Below are positions 33,003 to 44,749 of a stretch of 64,000 nt of DNA, piece after piece. How positions within the stretch are numbered: the stretch's first letter is position 1; the number at the start of each line of letters is the position of its first letter. The DNA comes from Anastatus disparis (lineage: Eukaryota; Arthropoda; Insecta; Hymenoptera; Eupelmidae), in assembly GCA_017163975.1 (NCBI GenBank), contig JAFFSR010000370.1, positions 620,001-684,000 of the forward strand, read 5' to 3'. A model generated the notes under the pieces. The model worked only from the letters and a program-made list of their open reading frames with translations, had not been told where the DNA came from and did no database searches. The translations under genes were made by a program, and so were the position numbers.

Positions 33003-34274
33003 GTGTCTGGTCTTATAGGGGACCAGCTAACTTTCAACAAAGCGATCCTGTCCCACGCCACTACAATAGTCGATGATCAAACCAACTTAATAGAAGTTAT
33101 TAAGAAATTTTGGGAACTAGAAGAGTTTTCCTCATGTAGAATAAGTCTCAAACTGGAAGACCAACGATGTGAGGACTTCTTTTTGGAAACATACTGCCGA
33201 AACGCTGAAGGAAGGTACGTGGTTAAGCTCCCTTTTAAATCTACCGCCTCTAGTGTAACTGAAGAAACGCGCCGTCTAGCATTCAACTCGCTACTTGCAA
33301 TGGAAAAAAGATGGACCTCAAATCCTCAATTAGCTGAAGCTTACAAGGACTTTATGCGGGACTATGAATAAATGAGTCACATGGAACCAGTGCCCTGTGC
33401 GGAAATCCGCTCTCCAAGAGCCTGGTATTTACCTCATCATGCTGTCTTTCGTCGAACTCCTGATGACTTCAAATTAAGAGTGGTATTTGATGCATAACGG
33501 TGCAACCTACATAACAATAGTCTCAATAGTTATTTGTTATCAGGACCTCCCTTACAACAAGATATAGCCTTAGTAATAACCAATTGGCGCCGACATAAAT
33601 TTGCATTTGCAGCTGATATCGTTAAAATGTTTAGACAAGTCTTGTTAAACCCAGACGATCGAGATATGCACAGTATTCTCTGGAGAGAATCGTCCAACAT
33701 ACCTCCCAAGGAATACAGACTCAAAACCGTCACCTATGGGACTACTTGTGCTCCTTGTTTGGCTCTTCGAACGCTAAAGCAACTAGCCATCGACGAAGGT
33801 CAACGATTCCCATGAGGTGCTGAATGTTTGCTCCACAATACATATGTGGATGACATATTCTCAGGAGGAGATAGTCTTAGTTCTGCCTCAGACATCCAGC
33901 TCCAACTTACAACCTTATTACAAGAAGTGGGATTTCAGTTGGCAAAGTGGGCAGCCAATTACCCAATAAAATTGCCCAGTGGATTCATGCAAAATTCACC
34001 AAAATTGATTGAACCTACGGACTATGTGAGGACCTTATGATTGGTGTGGAATCCAGACTCAGATTACCTGCTCCCAAACGTACCGAAAACTGAATATGCT
34101 TCCAGAACGGTCACCAAACGTACAATACTGTCCAAAATCTCTAGATTATTCGACCCTCTGGGCTGGTTGTCCCCGGTCACTATGACAGCTAAAATTCTGA
34201 TGCAGGATCTGTGGATTCAGAAAATTAGTTGGGACGACCCGTTAACTGATCAGACGTTAAAGAGATGGGCTTGA
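33003..34274 (+). pseudogene. BEL/Pao reverse transcriptase
   Basis: One frame with stops at 33369, 33495, 33813, 34038 and 34272. Blocks in order: FWELEEFSS, RYVVKLPFKS, WYLPHHAVFRRTPDDFKLRV with VFDA, SGPPLQQDIALVITNWRRHK, FAADIVKMFRQVLL, TYGTTCAPCLALRTLKQL, and the catalytic NTYVDDIFSGG at 33837-33869. ISRLFDPLGWLSPVT is a BEL/Pao signature after the thumb. The catalytic residues are intact. Confidence 0.9.
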
Positions 34275-35106
34275 AATCCAGCTATCCTGGTCCGAATTTG
34301 AAAATATCAACGTTAACAGGTGGATCGGTTGCACCCATGGGTCTAAACTTGAACTTCATGGATTTGCAGATGCGTCGGAACGCGCATACGCAGCGGTAGT
34401 ATACCTGAATACGATCGAAAAAGACGGGACGGGTCTGGTCCACTTGTTAATGGCGAAAACTAAAGTGGCTCCTGTCAAGACAGTAACCCTACCCAATCTA
34501 GAACTTTGTGCAGCTGCCCTACTAACAAAGCTCATCAAGTTCCTACAGCACTTAAAGTTCCTGGAGACCATACCGATTCATGCTTGGTCGGAGAGTCAAG
34601 TAACATTGGCTTGGATTCAAAGTCATTCCAGCAAGTGGAAAACCTTCGTTGCGAATCGAGTCGCTTATATCCAATGTGAATTACCTTTTGCTTATTGGCA
34701 TTATGTGCCAACGGAGGTTAACCCCGCAGATATGGCTAATCGTGGCACAAGCCCTAACAATTTGAGAACTTCACGGTTATGGTGGCATGGTCCAATATGG
34801 CTTAGTAAATCGTCGGACTTATGGCCTATAACCAAGCAGCTTCCCGAGCCAACCCCACTTTCAACACAGGTTCTTCATGTGACGGCAGTGAAAGAGCGGC
34901 TACGAGACCCGGATTGGGAAGATGATTTGACTCGTTTCTCTAGTCTGACTAGATTAACTAGAGTCACCGCATGGATTCTACAATTTAGAGAAAATTGCCG
35001 CAAAGGGAGAAGGAATACAACATCTGCAACTTCATTCTTGTCAGCCGATGAATTAAGGAAGAGCCGTCACACACTATTAAGGATGGAAAACGGCTTTTCA
35101 TCATGA
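34275..35106 (+). pseudogene. BEL/Pao RNase H
   Basis: After a +1 shift relative to the RT: HGFADASERAYAAVVYL (catalytic Asp), TLPNLELCAAALLTKL (Glu), HAWSESQVTLAWIQ (where Ser replaces the usual Asp) and NPADMANRG (Asp). The ORF then runs to TGA 35104 through the SSDLWPITKQLPEP linker typical of this group. Confidence 0.85.
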
Positions 35107-36240
35107 GTTAATATATTTATGTAGAGAACGTAACTTACCGAACTGAAGTGCCATAAAGGGATTAAACCCGTTTGTAGACGCTGAAGGGATCATCCATATT
35201 GGTGGACGTCTGGAGCACTCAGACTTGAACTATGCATCTAAACACCCCCTTATCCTTCCGAAAGCGTCTCATTTGGCCCAGCTGTACATAAAGGATGCGC
35301 ACCTCTTAGCACTTCACGGTGGACCGTCTCTTACTTTAAGTGTACTCCTAAGCCAAGTTTGGGTTACCGGTGGCCCCGGAAAAGTAAAGCAATACGTAAG
35401 AGGATACATAAAGTGCCGTCGTTTCCGTCCAACCTTCGGCAAACAGTTAATGGGGAACCTCCCAAATGAACGAGTTTCCGCACCCACTCGAGCATCCTCG
35501 GTTACCAGCATAGACTATGCTGGACCGATAAGATTGATAACTAGCAAGGGAAGAGGTCATAGATCCCACAAGGGATATATAGCTTTATTTGTGTGCTTTG
35601 CTTCAAAGGCTGTCCACCTAGAAGCGGTTAGCGACCTTACCACCGCGTCGTTTTTGGCCGCGTACCGTCGGTTTGTCGGGCGGCGTGGAGGTTGTAAAAT
35701 CATTTATAGCGACTGTGGCACCAATTTTCAAGGCGCAGCTCGAGAACTTGCCACTATGTTCCGCGTTGCCTCTGAATTCTATAAAGAGGTCGTGGCTACT
35801 ATAGCTAATGATGGTACCACGTAGTCCTTCATACCTCCTGGGACCCCACATTTCGGAGGTTTGTGGGAGGCAGGTGTGCGATCAGTAAAGAGACATTTAG
35901 TTAAGGTTATTGGGGATCATAAGCTCACTTTCGAGGTACTAACCACTGTCTTAATACAAATTGAAAGCTGCCTTAATTCTCGCCCCCTGACCCCTTTGAG
36001 TAATGATCCAGAGGATCTCTATGCCCTAACATCATCTCACTTGCTGTATGGTAGTGCTTCAGTGTTCGTTCCAGAAGCTGAACCATAGTAGAAAATTTTG
36101 CTGTCGGGCAACTGGTTGTAGTCCGAGATGAACAGTACCCCCCAATATTCATCCTGGAAACGATGGCCTAGTACGGGTAGTGATCGTTAAAATGGCGCTC
36201 ACTACTCTAAAGAGACCTATTACGAAATTAAGCCCCCTTC
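35107..36240 (+). pseudogene. BEL/Pao integrase
   Basis: The zinc-domain remnant HLAQLYIKDAHLLALHGG is followed by IKCRRFRP, where the first Cys of CxxC is Gly. The core has SIDYAGP (D), IIYSDCGTNFQGA (D) and PHFGGLWEAGVRSVKRHL (E). A TAG at 35822 replaces the Trp before SFIPPG. The tail LTPLSNDPEDLYALTSSHLL comes next. Beyond TAG 36086 the C-terminal RVVIVKMALTTLKRPITKL end is recognisable to about 36235. The catalytic residues are present. Confidence 0.88.
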
Positions 36241-36296
36241 CGATGACCAACACGGACAGACCGAGTCATTCGTCTTAAGACGAAGTGGGCGGGAAA

Positions 36297-36804
36297 TGTT
36301 TGGTAAAAGCGTGCTAAAGGCTTCGATGGACGCGGCGTTCGGGCGGGAGTTTGCCCGCGCTTGTTGAAGGAGTGGGGGGCTCGGCTTGGGTTGGTGACAC
36401 TGCCGTATCGGTCTCAAGACAGCAGCAGTAAGCCGTGGTCCGTCGCGACGGGTAGTCATATGTGCCGTAGTGCGTGAACGTGTGCAGGCTCTAATAGTGT
36501 TGATAGTATTGGAACTGATGAACGTGTGTGCAGTGGTGAGTGAATAGTTGCGAGTTCTAATAGTGTTACTAGTGTGTTAAGTGTTAAAACGGCGTAGTGC
36601 TTTACATTGGGCTGCACCCATTAGTACGAAGAAAATGGGCTGAACCCATCTACATTTTGCAGAGAGTCCATTGGAGGACGCGGGCGGGCTAAACCCGTCT
36701 GATCTTACAGGTTAGTGATTGAAGAGTCCTTTTTTTCTTTGTGTTTTCTTAGGTACATCCGGTTATTTTTCTTTCTCTCATTTTCGATACTGGGGCTGAA
36801 CCCC
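36297..36804 (+). repeat. 3' LTR of the BEL/Pao element
   Basis: Partner of 31976-32526 with few substitutions outside two indels. It is preceded by the purine-rich GAAGTGGGCGGGAAA, a polypurine-tract candidate. Four CTGAA-type hairpins are kept, one with a G-to-A change in the loop edge (36685). Confidence 0.85.
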
Positions 36805-37731
36805 AGTCATTGAGGGTGAAATTATTGGAACTTTATCCCTTTATATAATTGCTAACTGTTAATTATTGAACCTTAATTTTTTTGGGAGATATAATTGATA
36901 ATTGATAGTTCACCTTTTATTTTATAATTCTTGATTAATAATTCCTTTGTTGGGTCTTAATTTCCATCGTGCGAGGGGTCGTTTCGTGGTCTGCGGTGCT
37001 AGCGCGAGCGAATCTCTGCCAAAGATGGCATTTGATGAATTATGTATGTAATTATATTCTAGTTCTGTTAAATGTTGAAGCATTGTAATAAAAGATTGTA
37101 AACGTATTGTTGTCCTACTCATTTCCTCCTCTCTCTTGCCTTTTTTCACCTACATTTTATAATCCGGAGTATTTTCGTTTTTGTTTTTAATTTCTTATAA
37201 ATAGAACAAAGGGGAATCCTCATACCGACATAGAAATCTACCTTATCTACATCTAAATTATGCACTTTATCATAATTTAATAAAAATTTAACTATTTATA
37301 ACTAACACTCGTAGCAGAGGCACATTTTTAGCATTCCAAAGGATTTATTGCAATTTTGAAAGGGTACAAATACAGATGAAAAGTGCTTAATACGATTAGC
37401 CATCCAATGTAGTCATAGATAATCGTATTATGCAGTTTTCGTCTTTAATTTTTCCTTATATTGTCTTTTAGCATTGCAGTAAATTCTTTAGAATGTTAAA
37501 AATGTACCTCTATTATGAATTTTAGCTACGGATAGTTAAATTTTTATTAAAATTCACAATTCAAATGTAAATAAAGTAGAACTCTGGGCCGATATGATGA
37601 TACCCCTTAATTAACATTTGCTCAGACTCGACTAATAAAATCATTATTTAATTCTCTTGATTAGGAATTCGAGATAGTACTAGGTTACTTTAATATCTGC
37701 TTTTGTATTTTTTGTTTATTGCATTTTTCAA
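36805..37731. other. non-coding interior of the mariner-like element
   Basis: No convincing ORF. A 75-codon minus frame at 36922-37149 has no recognised domain. An inverted repeat occupies 37273-37553. Confidence 0.4.
37273..37553. mobile_element. 281-bp inverted-repeat element
   Basis: AATTTAATAAAAATTTAACTA at the left and its inverse at the right. Arms of about 125 bp meet near 37412 with GCATTCCAAAGGATTTA-like and inverse blocks. Probable MITE. Confidence 0.65.
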
Positions 37732-38770
37732 ATGCATTTAACTTATACAGAAAGGATCACTGTAATGATGATAAGAGGATATGGCGATAAAATAAGGTCC
37801 TACCGAGAAGTAGCAAATTTATTTAATGCTACATATCGTGATTGTGTGCCAATTTCAAAGTCTACTGTTGAAAGAACTGTTGCTTGTTTTCAAATAACTG
37901 GTGAAATTAAAAATGCTCCTAGGTCTGGGAGACCTAAAATTTCGACTGATGACAAGTTTTAGATGTTTTACTGAGTGTTCGGGATAACATCCACACATCA
38001 ATCTCAAAAACAACTCAAGAAAATGATATAAGCTCAATATCAGTCTATTGAATTTAAAAAAAAACATCATTATCATCCTTACAAAATACGTCTAGTCCAG
38101 GAGTTATCTGAAGACGATTATGACAAAAGAGTGGAGTTTTGCGACACAATGATGACACGATTTGCTGAAAATCATCAATTTTTCAACCGGATCTGCTTTT
38201 CTAATAAAGCAACATTTGAGTTGAATGATTCTGTGAATCGACAGAATATGAGATATTGATCCGATGTAAATCTACATGACAGATACTCATACGCAGTATC
38301 CTATGAAGCTTATCGTTTGAGCTGGGATAGTACTTAATCATATTATTGGGCCATTTTTTATTGAAGGAAACATAAATTCTGAAAATTAGTGCAATTTGTT
38401 GAAGAATCAAGTAATACCGGCTATGCGAGATATTGTTGGAGAAGTTTTTGACAATGTCTGGTTTCAGCAGGATGGGGCACTGGCTCATTCTTCACTACAA
38501 GCTCGAACTATCCTAAATAATGTTTTCACTGATCGATGGATTGGTACAAGATGCACAATAGAATGGCCAGCGAGATCACTAGATTCAACTTCTTTAAACT
38601 TTTTTACTGGGGGTACTTAAAATCAAAAGTTCATGAAACTAGGTCCGAAAATTTAGAAAAGTTGCGTGGAAAAATAATAAACGTTTTAAATTCCATTACA
38701 CCTGATTCCTTAACTAATGCCATTGAAACGTTTTACGTTTACTGAGGACACTATCAAGTTGTTGAGGAAC
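37732..38770 (+). pseudogene. mariner-like (IS630-type) transposase
   Basis: The N-terminal ORF (37732-37962) has the helix-turn-helix part and IKNAPRSGRPKISTDDKF. After frameshifts come KIRLVQELSEDDYDKRVEFC, ICFSNKATFELND (usually FSDEATF, so the catalytic Asp is Asn), VWFQQDGALAHSS (second Asp kept) and IEWPARSLDSTSLNFF (usually PDLTPLDFF; third Asp is Asn). It ends YLKSKVHETRSENLEKLRGK and DSLTNAIETFYVY. Two catalytic residues and the frame are lost. Confidence 0.88.
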
Positions 38771-38999
38771 ATTAATTTGAACTTTATTGAAATAGTATTA
38801 TTATTTTTTCACATACATTTATACACACACAGACATGCACATAAACACACAACCAGAAATGCACACTCGCACATGTGAGAAGCAAGTGAACTCACATTAA
38901 TAAAGCACCCCAAAGGAAACAAAAACTGCTACGTCCACGTCGTTGTTTCTGGGTAACGCTAAAAGTAGTATTATTCATCTAATGAGAACGTTTGATATA

Positions 39000-39412
39000 T
39001 TTAAATACGCCTTCACACAAATACACACGCGCGCGCGCACACACACACACTTACACACAAGAACGCTAGTAACCATGTTAATGTGATACTTTACCACAGT
39101 TGTTATCATGGACTTTGCTATCACAGAAACTACATGTTTACAAGATCATAACTCGGCAAAAACAAATCGTAGAGACCTCTGCGACCTCGAGTTTTATTCC
39201 TTTCGAAAAGCTCTTTCGACCCACTTGAACCTCATCCCATTTAAGATTTTTGACCTCTACCCCTGCCCCCGCCCCCTTGGGGGGATGGGGATGGGTACTT
39301 TTTCTGTTGAAGAATAGATTTTGTAACCCCATTGAACCCCTGAAAATTTCGATTTGATATCTCAATCCGTTCTAAAGTTATTTAAGTATCCCGATACTTT
39401 TAGAAGGCACTG
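39000..39412. repeat. right inverted repeat of the mariner-like element
   Basis: Inverse of 31364-31795, ending GAAGGCACTG before TA. It includes (CA)n at 39021-39058 and C-rich CCCCTGCCCCCGCCCCC near 39260. Confidence 0.85.
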
Positions 39413-39414
39413 TA

Positions 39415-40296
39415 TGTTAATCTATGAAAAATTTTGTTTCTCCTTCAAGGTCGTCCTCAAGTAATTTTGACCATGAAGTTTTTGCACTTCAGGTTTTCTT
39501 TTTGGATATTAATCTAGGCACATATAGGATCAAATTCCAACGAAAACCAAAATCGAAGAATGAGCACTTTTTATTTATTCAAATTTTATTTTTTATATAT
39601 ATGTTTTTTATAAAAAAAATATGTTATTGAAAATTTATAAGCTTAATTTCCAGAATGCCGTTTTCGAATAGAGTTATGAATTACTTACATATTTTAAGTA
39701 GATATTATTGTAAATATATTTAGGAAAATTTAAATTTATGTTACAATGTAACCATAACGTTCAAATTAAGATTTTTTTGTAAAACATTAAATTGATAAAA
39801 ACTATGACAAATGATACGTTTTTTAATTAGAAAATACTGTGTATTAATATTCTATAAGAACATTGCATGTACTTTTTGTATTTCAGTAACACCAAAAGCA
39901 CATTTTCCATGTTATGATTCAAAGCTTCAACGATGAATGTTAGACATGACCAGAGGGTTTTTTTGGATTTTGACCGCGTAAGTTGTGGTTTAGGATACCG
40001 ATCGTTGTAACGTTCACAAAACGTCAGCATCCTTAACAGTAACTTACACCGTGGAAATCGGAAAAAACCCTCAAACAATGTTTACATTTTCCATGTAAAA
40101 GATTGTATTGAAGAAAACCGAGCCTAGGTTTTTACAGCAAACGGGCGATGGAACCAGCCCTCTTTGATTTTTCTGCAGCATGGGCTAATACAAAGTATTG
40201 TAAAATGATTATAATTATGCAGATAAATTATTAAGAGCAGTCTGCGAATATAAGTCACTGTACATAACTTTAGTAAAAACCATGTATATGTTATCC

Positions 40297-40300
<4 letters not shown>
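39415..40300. other. no gene recognised
   Basis: AT-rich DNA without repeat partners in the window, except TAAGAGCAGTCTGCGAAT at 40232. That sequence resembles the end of the MITE at 59518 and may be a stub of that family. Confidence 0.4.

Positions 40301-40353
<53 letters not shown>
40301..40353. repeat. (TA)n microsatellite
   Basis: About 53 bases of uninterrupted TA/AT dinucleotides. Confidence 0.97.
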
Positions 40354-40356
<3 letters not shown>

Positions 40357-40410
40357 TAGGGGGGGGGGTACCCCCTGCTCGCTTCGCTCGCCGACCCCCG
40401 TTTTATACGT
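40354..40410. other. possible Helitron-like end hairpin
   Basis: CTAGGGGGGGGGTACCCCC is followed by GCTCGCTTCGCTCGC. G-run/C-run hairpins with CTCGCTTCGCTCG are common near Helitron termini in insects. No partner end was located, so this is tentative. Confidence 0.35.
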
Positions 40411-41178
40411 TATATCATATTTATAGTATTTTATTGAAAATTATTATAATTAAAAATTAAGATTTTAAAATTATTTTCACTCACTTTTCGTTTATTTTTT
40501 CCATTTCCTTCTAATTTATTAAGAAACAGGTAAATTACCTTTGTATTATTCAATTAATTATTTTTATTTTATTATTACTTTCTTGCACATAAGTTATTTC
40601 ATTTTAATTTTTCTTTCCGAGAGCCAGTTTTTCCAGGATCAATTTTACGTCTTTTTCTGATATATTCTCTCATGGTGTTTATTCTTATGAATAATTTTTT
40701 TTTACTTTTATAACACCACCCAAGAGGTAAATAAAAAGGTGCACTTTTTTATAGTGGTTTGCCCAACAGGCCTAATCCACTTATACAGGAAAACGAATAA
40801 TTTTATTTTTAATTTTCAATAAAAAATTTAAAATAAAATTTTTTTTCCGTATTTGCTGAAAAAAAAATATAATTTTCAATATAAATTATGAAAATTATGT
40901 TTTGAGATATAAAAATTAATACTTATATTTATCCTTTAATGTTGTTACATAAGATGAAATATACGCCTATAGTTCATAGGTGTTTGCTGCTGCTTCCAAC
41001 ATCGAAATTTTGAATTTGGCTTTTTGACATAATGAAAAAATTATTATATCCAATTTAGAATTATTTAAATTATTTAAAAATTTTTTTCCAAACAATGTTA
41101 TTAATAGTATTTTCTTTGTTTAGGGCATTTTCAATAAATAAAGATTGTGGATTTTTACACAAGTTGTATCTGATTATA
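40411..41178. other. no clear gene
   Basis: On the minus strand 40600-40690 a short frame MREYIRKRRKIDPGKTGSRK looks coding-like but is isolated. The rest is AT-rich without recognisable features. Confidence 0.3.
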
Positions 41179-43310
41179 CATCCCACACAGCATGAAATAT
41201 TGCAGTGAAACTTTCACTGAAATATTGTGCTGAAATATTGTCACGAAATTGCAGCAATCTTGTCTTAACATTGCTAAGAGGTTTCATGAAACATTTCAGT
41301 GTGATATTGCTGCAAACTTGCTACAAGGTTACAGAAAATAATTCAAGCAATATTGCAAGGAACCTTTCATGAAAGGTTGCAGCGAGGTTTCTGCAAGATT
41401 CTAGAAATATTTCATGAAATATTGCAAGAAACCTTTCACGAAAGGTTGCAGCGAGGTTTCTGCAAGATTTTAGAAACATTTCATGAAATATTGCAAGAAA
41501 ACTTTCACGAAAGGTTGCAGCGAGGTTTCTGCAAGATTTTAGAAACATTTCATGAAATATTGCAAGAAAACTTTTATAACATGTTTCAGCGAGGTTTTCA
41601 GCAAAATTTAGAAAACATTTCATGGAATATTGCAAGGAACCTTTCATGGAAGGTTGCAGCAAGTTTTCTGCAAGATTTTAGAAATATTTCATGAAATATT
41701 GCAAGAAACCTTTCATGAAAGGTTGCAGCGCGGTTTCTGTAAGACTTTAAAAACATTTCATGAAATATTGCAAGAAAACTTTTATTACATGTTTCAGCGG
41801 GATTTTCAGCAAGATTTAAACATTTTGATGGAATATTGCATCGAACTTTCTATGAAAGATTGCAGCGAGCTTTCTGCAAGATTTTAGAAACATTTTATAA
41901 AATATTGCAAAAAACCTTTCACGAAAGGTTGCAGCGAGAATTCTGCAAGATTCTGAAAACATTTCATGAAATATTGCAAGAAACTTTTCACGAAAGGTTT
42001 CAGCGAGTTTTCCAGCAAGATTTGGGGAACTTTTCATGGAATATTGCCAGAAACCTTTCATGAAAGATTGCAGCGAGGTTCCTGCAAGATTTTAGAAACA
42101 TTTTATGAAATATTGCAAGAAACCTTTCATGAAAGGTTTCAGTGAGGTTTCTAGCAAGATTTGGGGAACATTTTACGAAATATCGCAAGAGACCTTTGAT
42201 GAAAGGTTGCAGCAAGGTTCGTGCAAGATTTTAGAAACATTTTACGAAATATTGCAAGATACCTTTTATGAAAGGTTTCAACGAGGTTTCCCGCAAAATT
42301 TGATGAATATTTTATGAAATATTACGAGATATCTTTTGTTAAAAGTTGCAGTAAGATTTCTGCAAGGTTTTTGACAAGATTTCTAAGATATCACAAAAAA
42401 TATTGCCATGTACATTTTGCCAATGGTTATTACCATATTTTTGGCAATCTTTATAAAATATTCCAGAAAAGCGTTTCACAAAAAGTATCAGCAAAGTTTC
42501 ATGAATAATTTCAAAATGAAATTGCAGCAAACCTTTCATAAACAGTTTCAGCAATAATTCCGCAAGTTTTTATAAAAGATTCTAAGAGCAGTCCAGATTC
42601 GCTATTCTTGCCTTATATTTGGTTTCCTGTTATTTACTCAAGTATTTGTTGCTGTAGTTGTATTGTAAACGAGAAATTGAGCGCAATAAGTATGCTATTA
42701 TTATAAATATTTATGCATAGGGTAAAAAAATCCATCGAATTGTTATTGAAAAAAGTAAAGAACGTATAAATATTAGAAACAAAACCTTTCATTTCAATAT
42801 TCTCTACTTTTCTCAAAAACGATGCTGAGGAATTTTTTCTTCTTGTGCACAAATATTGATAATAATACTATTGCGCTTAACTAGTAATTTATAGATACAA
42901 CGATTGATACTTAAGCAAATAAGAAAAACTTTATCGCAGAAGGATAGAAAATCCTGTTTACTATTAAATATTACTGCAGCAAGCTTTTGGCAAGATTTAA
43001 GAAATATTTTACAAAATATTGCAGAAAACCATACGGAAAGGTATGAGCGTTGTTCGCGGCAAAATTTGGGAAAAATTTCATGAAATATTACGAGAAACCT
43101 TTCATGAAAGATTGCTGCAAGGTTTCTTGAAATGTTGCTGTGAGGTTTTCATGAAAGGTTGCTGCGAGGTTTTTAGAAATATTTCAACCGGGTTCTAGCG
43201 CGGACATATAAATGTTGCTGCAATCTTTCATGAAAGGTTGCTGCAAAGTTTCAAAACTTTCATGAAACCTTGCAGCAACCTTGCAGTAATCTTTCATGCT
43301 GTGTGGGATG
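41179..43310. mobile_element. 2.1-kb element built of 69-bp tandem repeats
   Basis: Ends CATCCCACACAGCATGAAA and the exact inverse TTTCATGCTGTGTGGGATG. Between them a 69-bp unit (core GAAAGGTTGCAGCGAGGTTTC, with palindromes CTTTCATGAAAG and TTTCATGAAAT) repeats about 14 times at 41330-42330 and degrades on both sides. A MITE is nested at 42587-42965. Because 69 is divisible by 3, long frames stay open on both strands (for example 41353-41694 and 41321-41662), but they only read the repeat. A related end (CCCACACAGCGTGAA) lies at 54636. Confidence 0.8.
42587..42965. mobile_element. hairpin MITE, diverged copy
   Basis: Starts TAAGAGCAGTCCAGATTCGC and shares most of its length with the MITE at 59518-59909, including ATTTACTCAAGTATT, TTGAGCGCAATA and the ACTTTTCTCAAAAACGATGC centre. 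It is nested in the 69-bp repeat element. Confidence 0.75.
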
Positions 43311-43399
43311 CAAATTTGCGTTGAAAAATGAAAAATTGAAAGGCCGTGGAGGCTGGGGTAGGTGAGAAGATAACTTTGATAGAATATAAATAGATTTGA

Positions 43400-43720
43400 A
43401 ATTCAGCTAAAAAAACAGCTGAAATCCAACCACAATTTACCTAAAATTAATTAAAATTAATTTGAATTCAGCTAACTTTTAGCTGATGTTTAGCTAATTT
43501 TCATCCAAATTTTGTATGAATTTAGCTATTTTTAATATTAAATTCAGCTAACTTTTAGTTGAATGTAGCTAACTTTCATATAATTTTATCCGACTTCAGT
43601 AATCTTTTAGCTAACTTTTAACTAACCTTTAGCTAACTTGTAGCTAACTTTTAGCTAACCTTTAGTTAACTTGTAGCTGAATTTCATTTAAATTCTAGCT
43701 GAATTCTAGTTAGCTAGGGA
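43400..43720 (+). repeat. TTTAGCTAACT-type low-complexity repeat
   Basis: Degenerate AGCTAACTTTTAGCTAA units with interspersed AGCTGAAT, densest at 43600-43690. Confidence 0.75.
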
Positions 43721-44077
43721 TACATCCAATTCTTATACACGGTGGCAGCGACAGTGGAGGCGACAGCGGCGGCAAAATCTTTTTAAAATATATATATATA
43801 TATATATACACACAAAAGATGATTTTCTCGTTCTTATTCTATTTTGTGTTTTTCTCGTTCTGTCTATCCTTTTTTATTTCTTTTCTCTCTTATAATTATT
43901 TCTTGAATATCTTATATTCTTGATGTTTTCGTTTTCGCTCTCTGCCACCACGTATTTTTTTCCATACTTTTCTTATTATTCTTGAAAAAATGATTAAATA
44001 TTAATTTTTCATAAAATTTCAATTTTATTTGATAATAAATCGATATAAAAACTTTACAAATTTTTAAAAATAAATAA
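43721..44077. other. no gene recognised; short (TA)n
   Basis: Contains GGCAGCGACAGTGGAGGCGA (43743) and a (TA)n run at 43790-43809. Nothing else. Confidence 0.4.
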
Positions 44078-44745
44078 CACAGCCCCACAAAATAAAGTGT
44101 CGAAACCCACGGACCAGACCATATACATCTTATGTTTTTGGGGTCGCTAAATCCGAATCCGTGGTCCGTTTGACCCCATGACCTCAGGGTCAAAGTCATT
44201 TGGAGGTCGAATCTACGAAATTAGTGGGAACCATATTTAACCAGTATATATTTATGTTTTTGGGGTCGCTAAATCCGAATCCGTGGTCCGTTTGACCCCA
44301 TGACCTCAGGGTCAAGGTCATTTGAAGGTCAAATCTACGAAATTAGTGGAAACTATATTTCAACAGTATATATTTATGTTTTTGGGGTCGCTGAATCCGA
44401 ATTCATGGTCCGTTTGACCCCATGACCTCAGGGTCAACGTTGTTCAAAAGTCAAATCTACGAAATTAGTGAAAACTATATTTTATTAGTATATATTTATG
44501 TTTTTGGGGTCGCTGAATCCGAATCCTTGGTCTGTTCGACCCCACGACCTCAGGGTCAAGGTCATTTGAAGGTCAAATCTACGAAATTAGTGGGAACCAT
44601 ATTTTAACAGCATATATATTTATGTTTTTGGGGTCACTGAATCCAAATCTGTAGTCCGTTTGACCCCATGACCTCAAAGTGATGGTTAATTTAAGGTAAA
44701 ATATACAAAATTTGCGTAACACAAAATAAATTTCATGCCATTTAT
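44078..44745. repeat. left end of element A with 122-bp tandem repeats
   Basis: TATGTTTTTGGGGTCGCT recurs at 44131, 44253, 44375, 44497 and 44621 (period 122, last 124). Each unit holds TTTGACCCCATGACCTCAGG followed by GTCAA, itself an imperfect palindrome. The array is inverted at 49012-49672. Confidence 0.92.
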
Positions 44746-44749
44746 TTTT

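Larger units (their letters stand above)
31976..36804 (+). mobile_element. BEL/Pao LTR retrotransposon, gag deleted
   Basis: LTRs at 31976-32526 and 36297-36804, with protease, RT, RNase H and integrase between them in BEL order. Coding homology starts about 25 bp after the 5' LTR, already in the protease, so gag and most of the leader are deleted. I see no clear target duplication. Several in-frame stops and a frameshift make it defective. Confidence 0.9.
31364..39412 (+). mobile_element. mariner-like DNA transposon with long inverted ends
   Basis: Ends CAGTGCCTTC...GAAGGCACTG are flanked by TA on both sides (31362-31363, 39413-39414), the Tc1/mariner target rule. The inverted repeats run about 400 bp (31364-31795, 39000-39412) and include a (GT)n / (CA)n tract. 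The transposase remnant (37732-38760) is near the right end. A BEL/Pao element (31976-36804) and a MITE-like repeat (37273-37553) are inserted inside. Confidence 0.85.

Noticed and set aside
41321..42317. Overlapping 70-113-codon frames on both strands
   Set aside because: They are open only because the 69-bp repeat length is divisible by three; listed as a repeat instead of genes.
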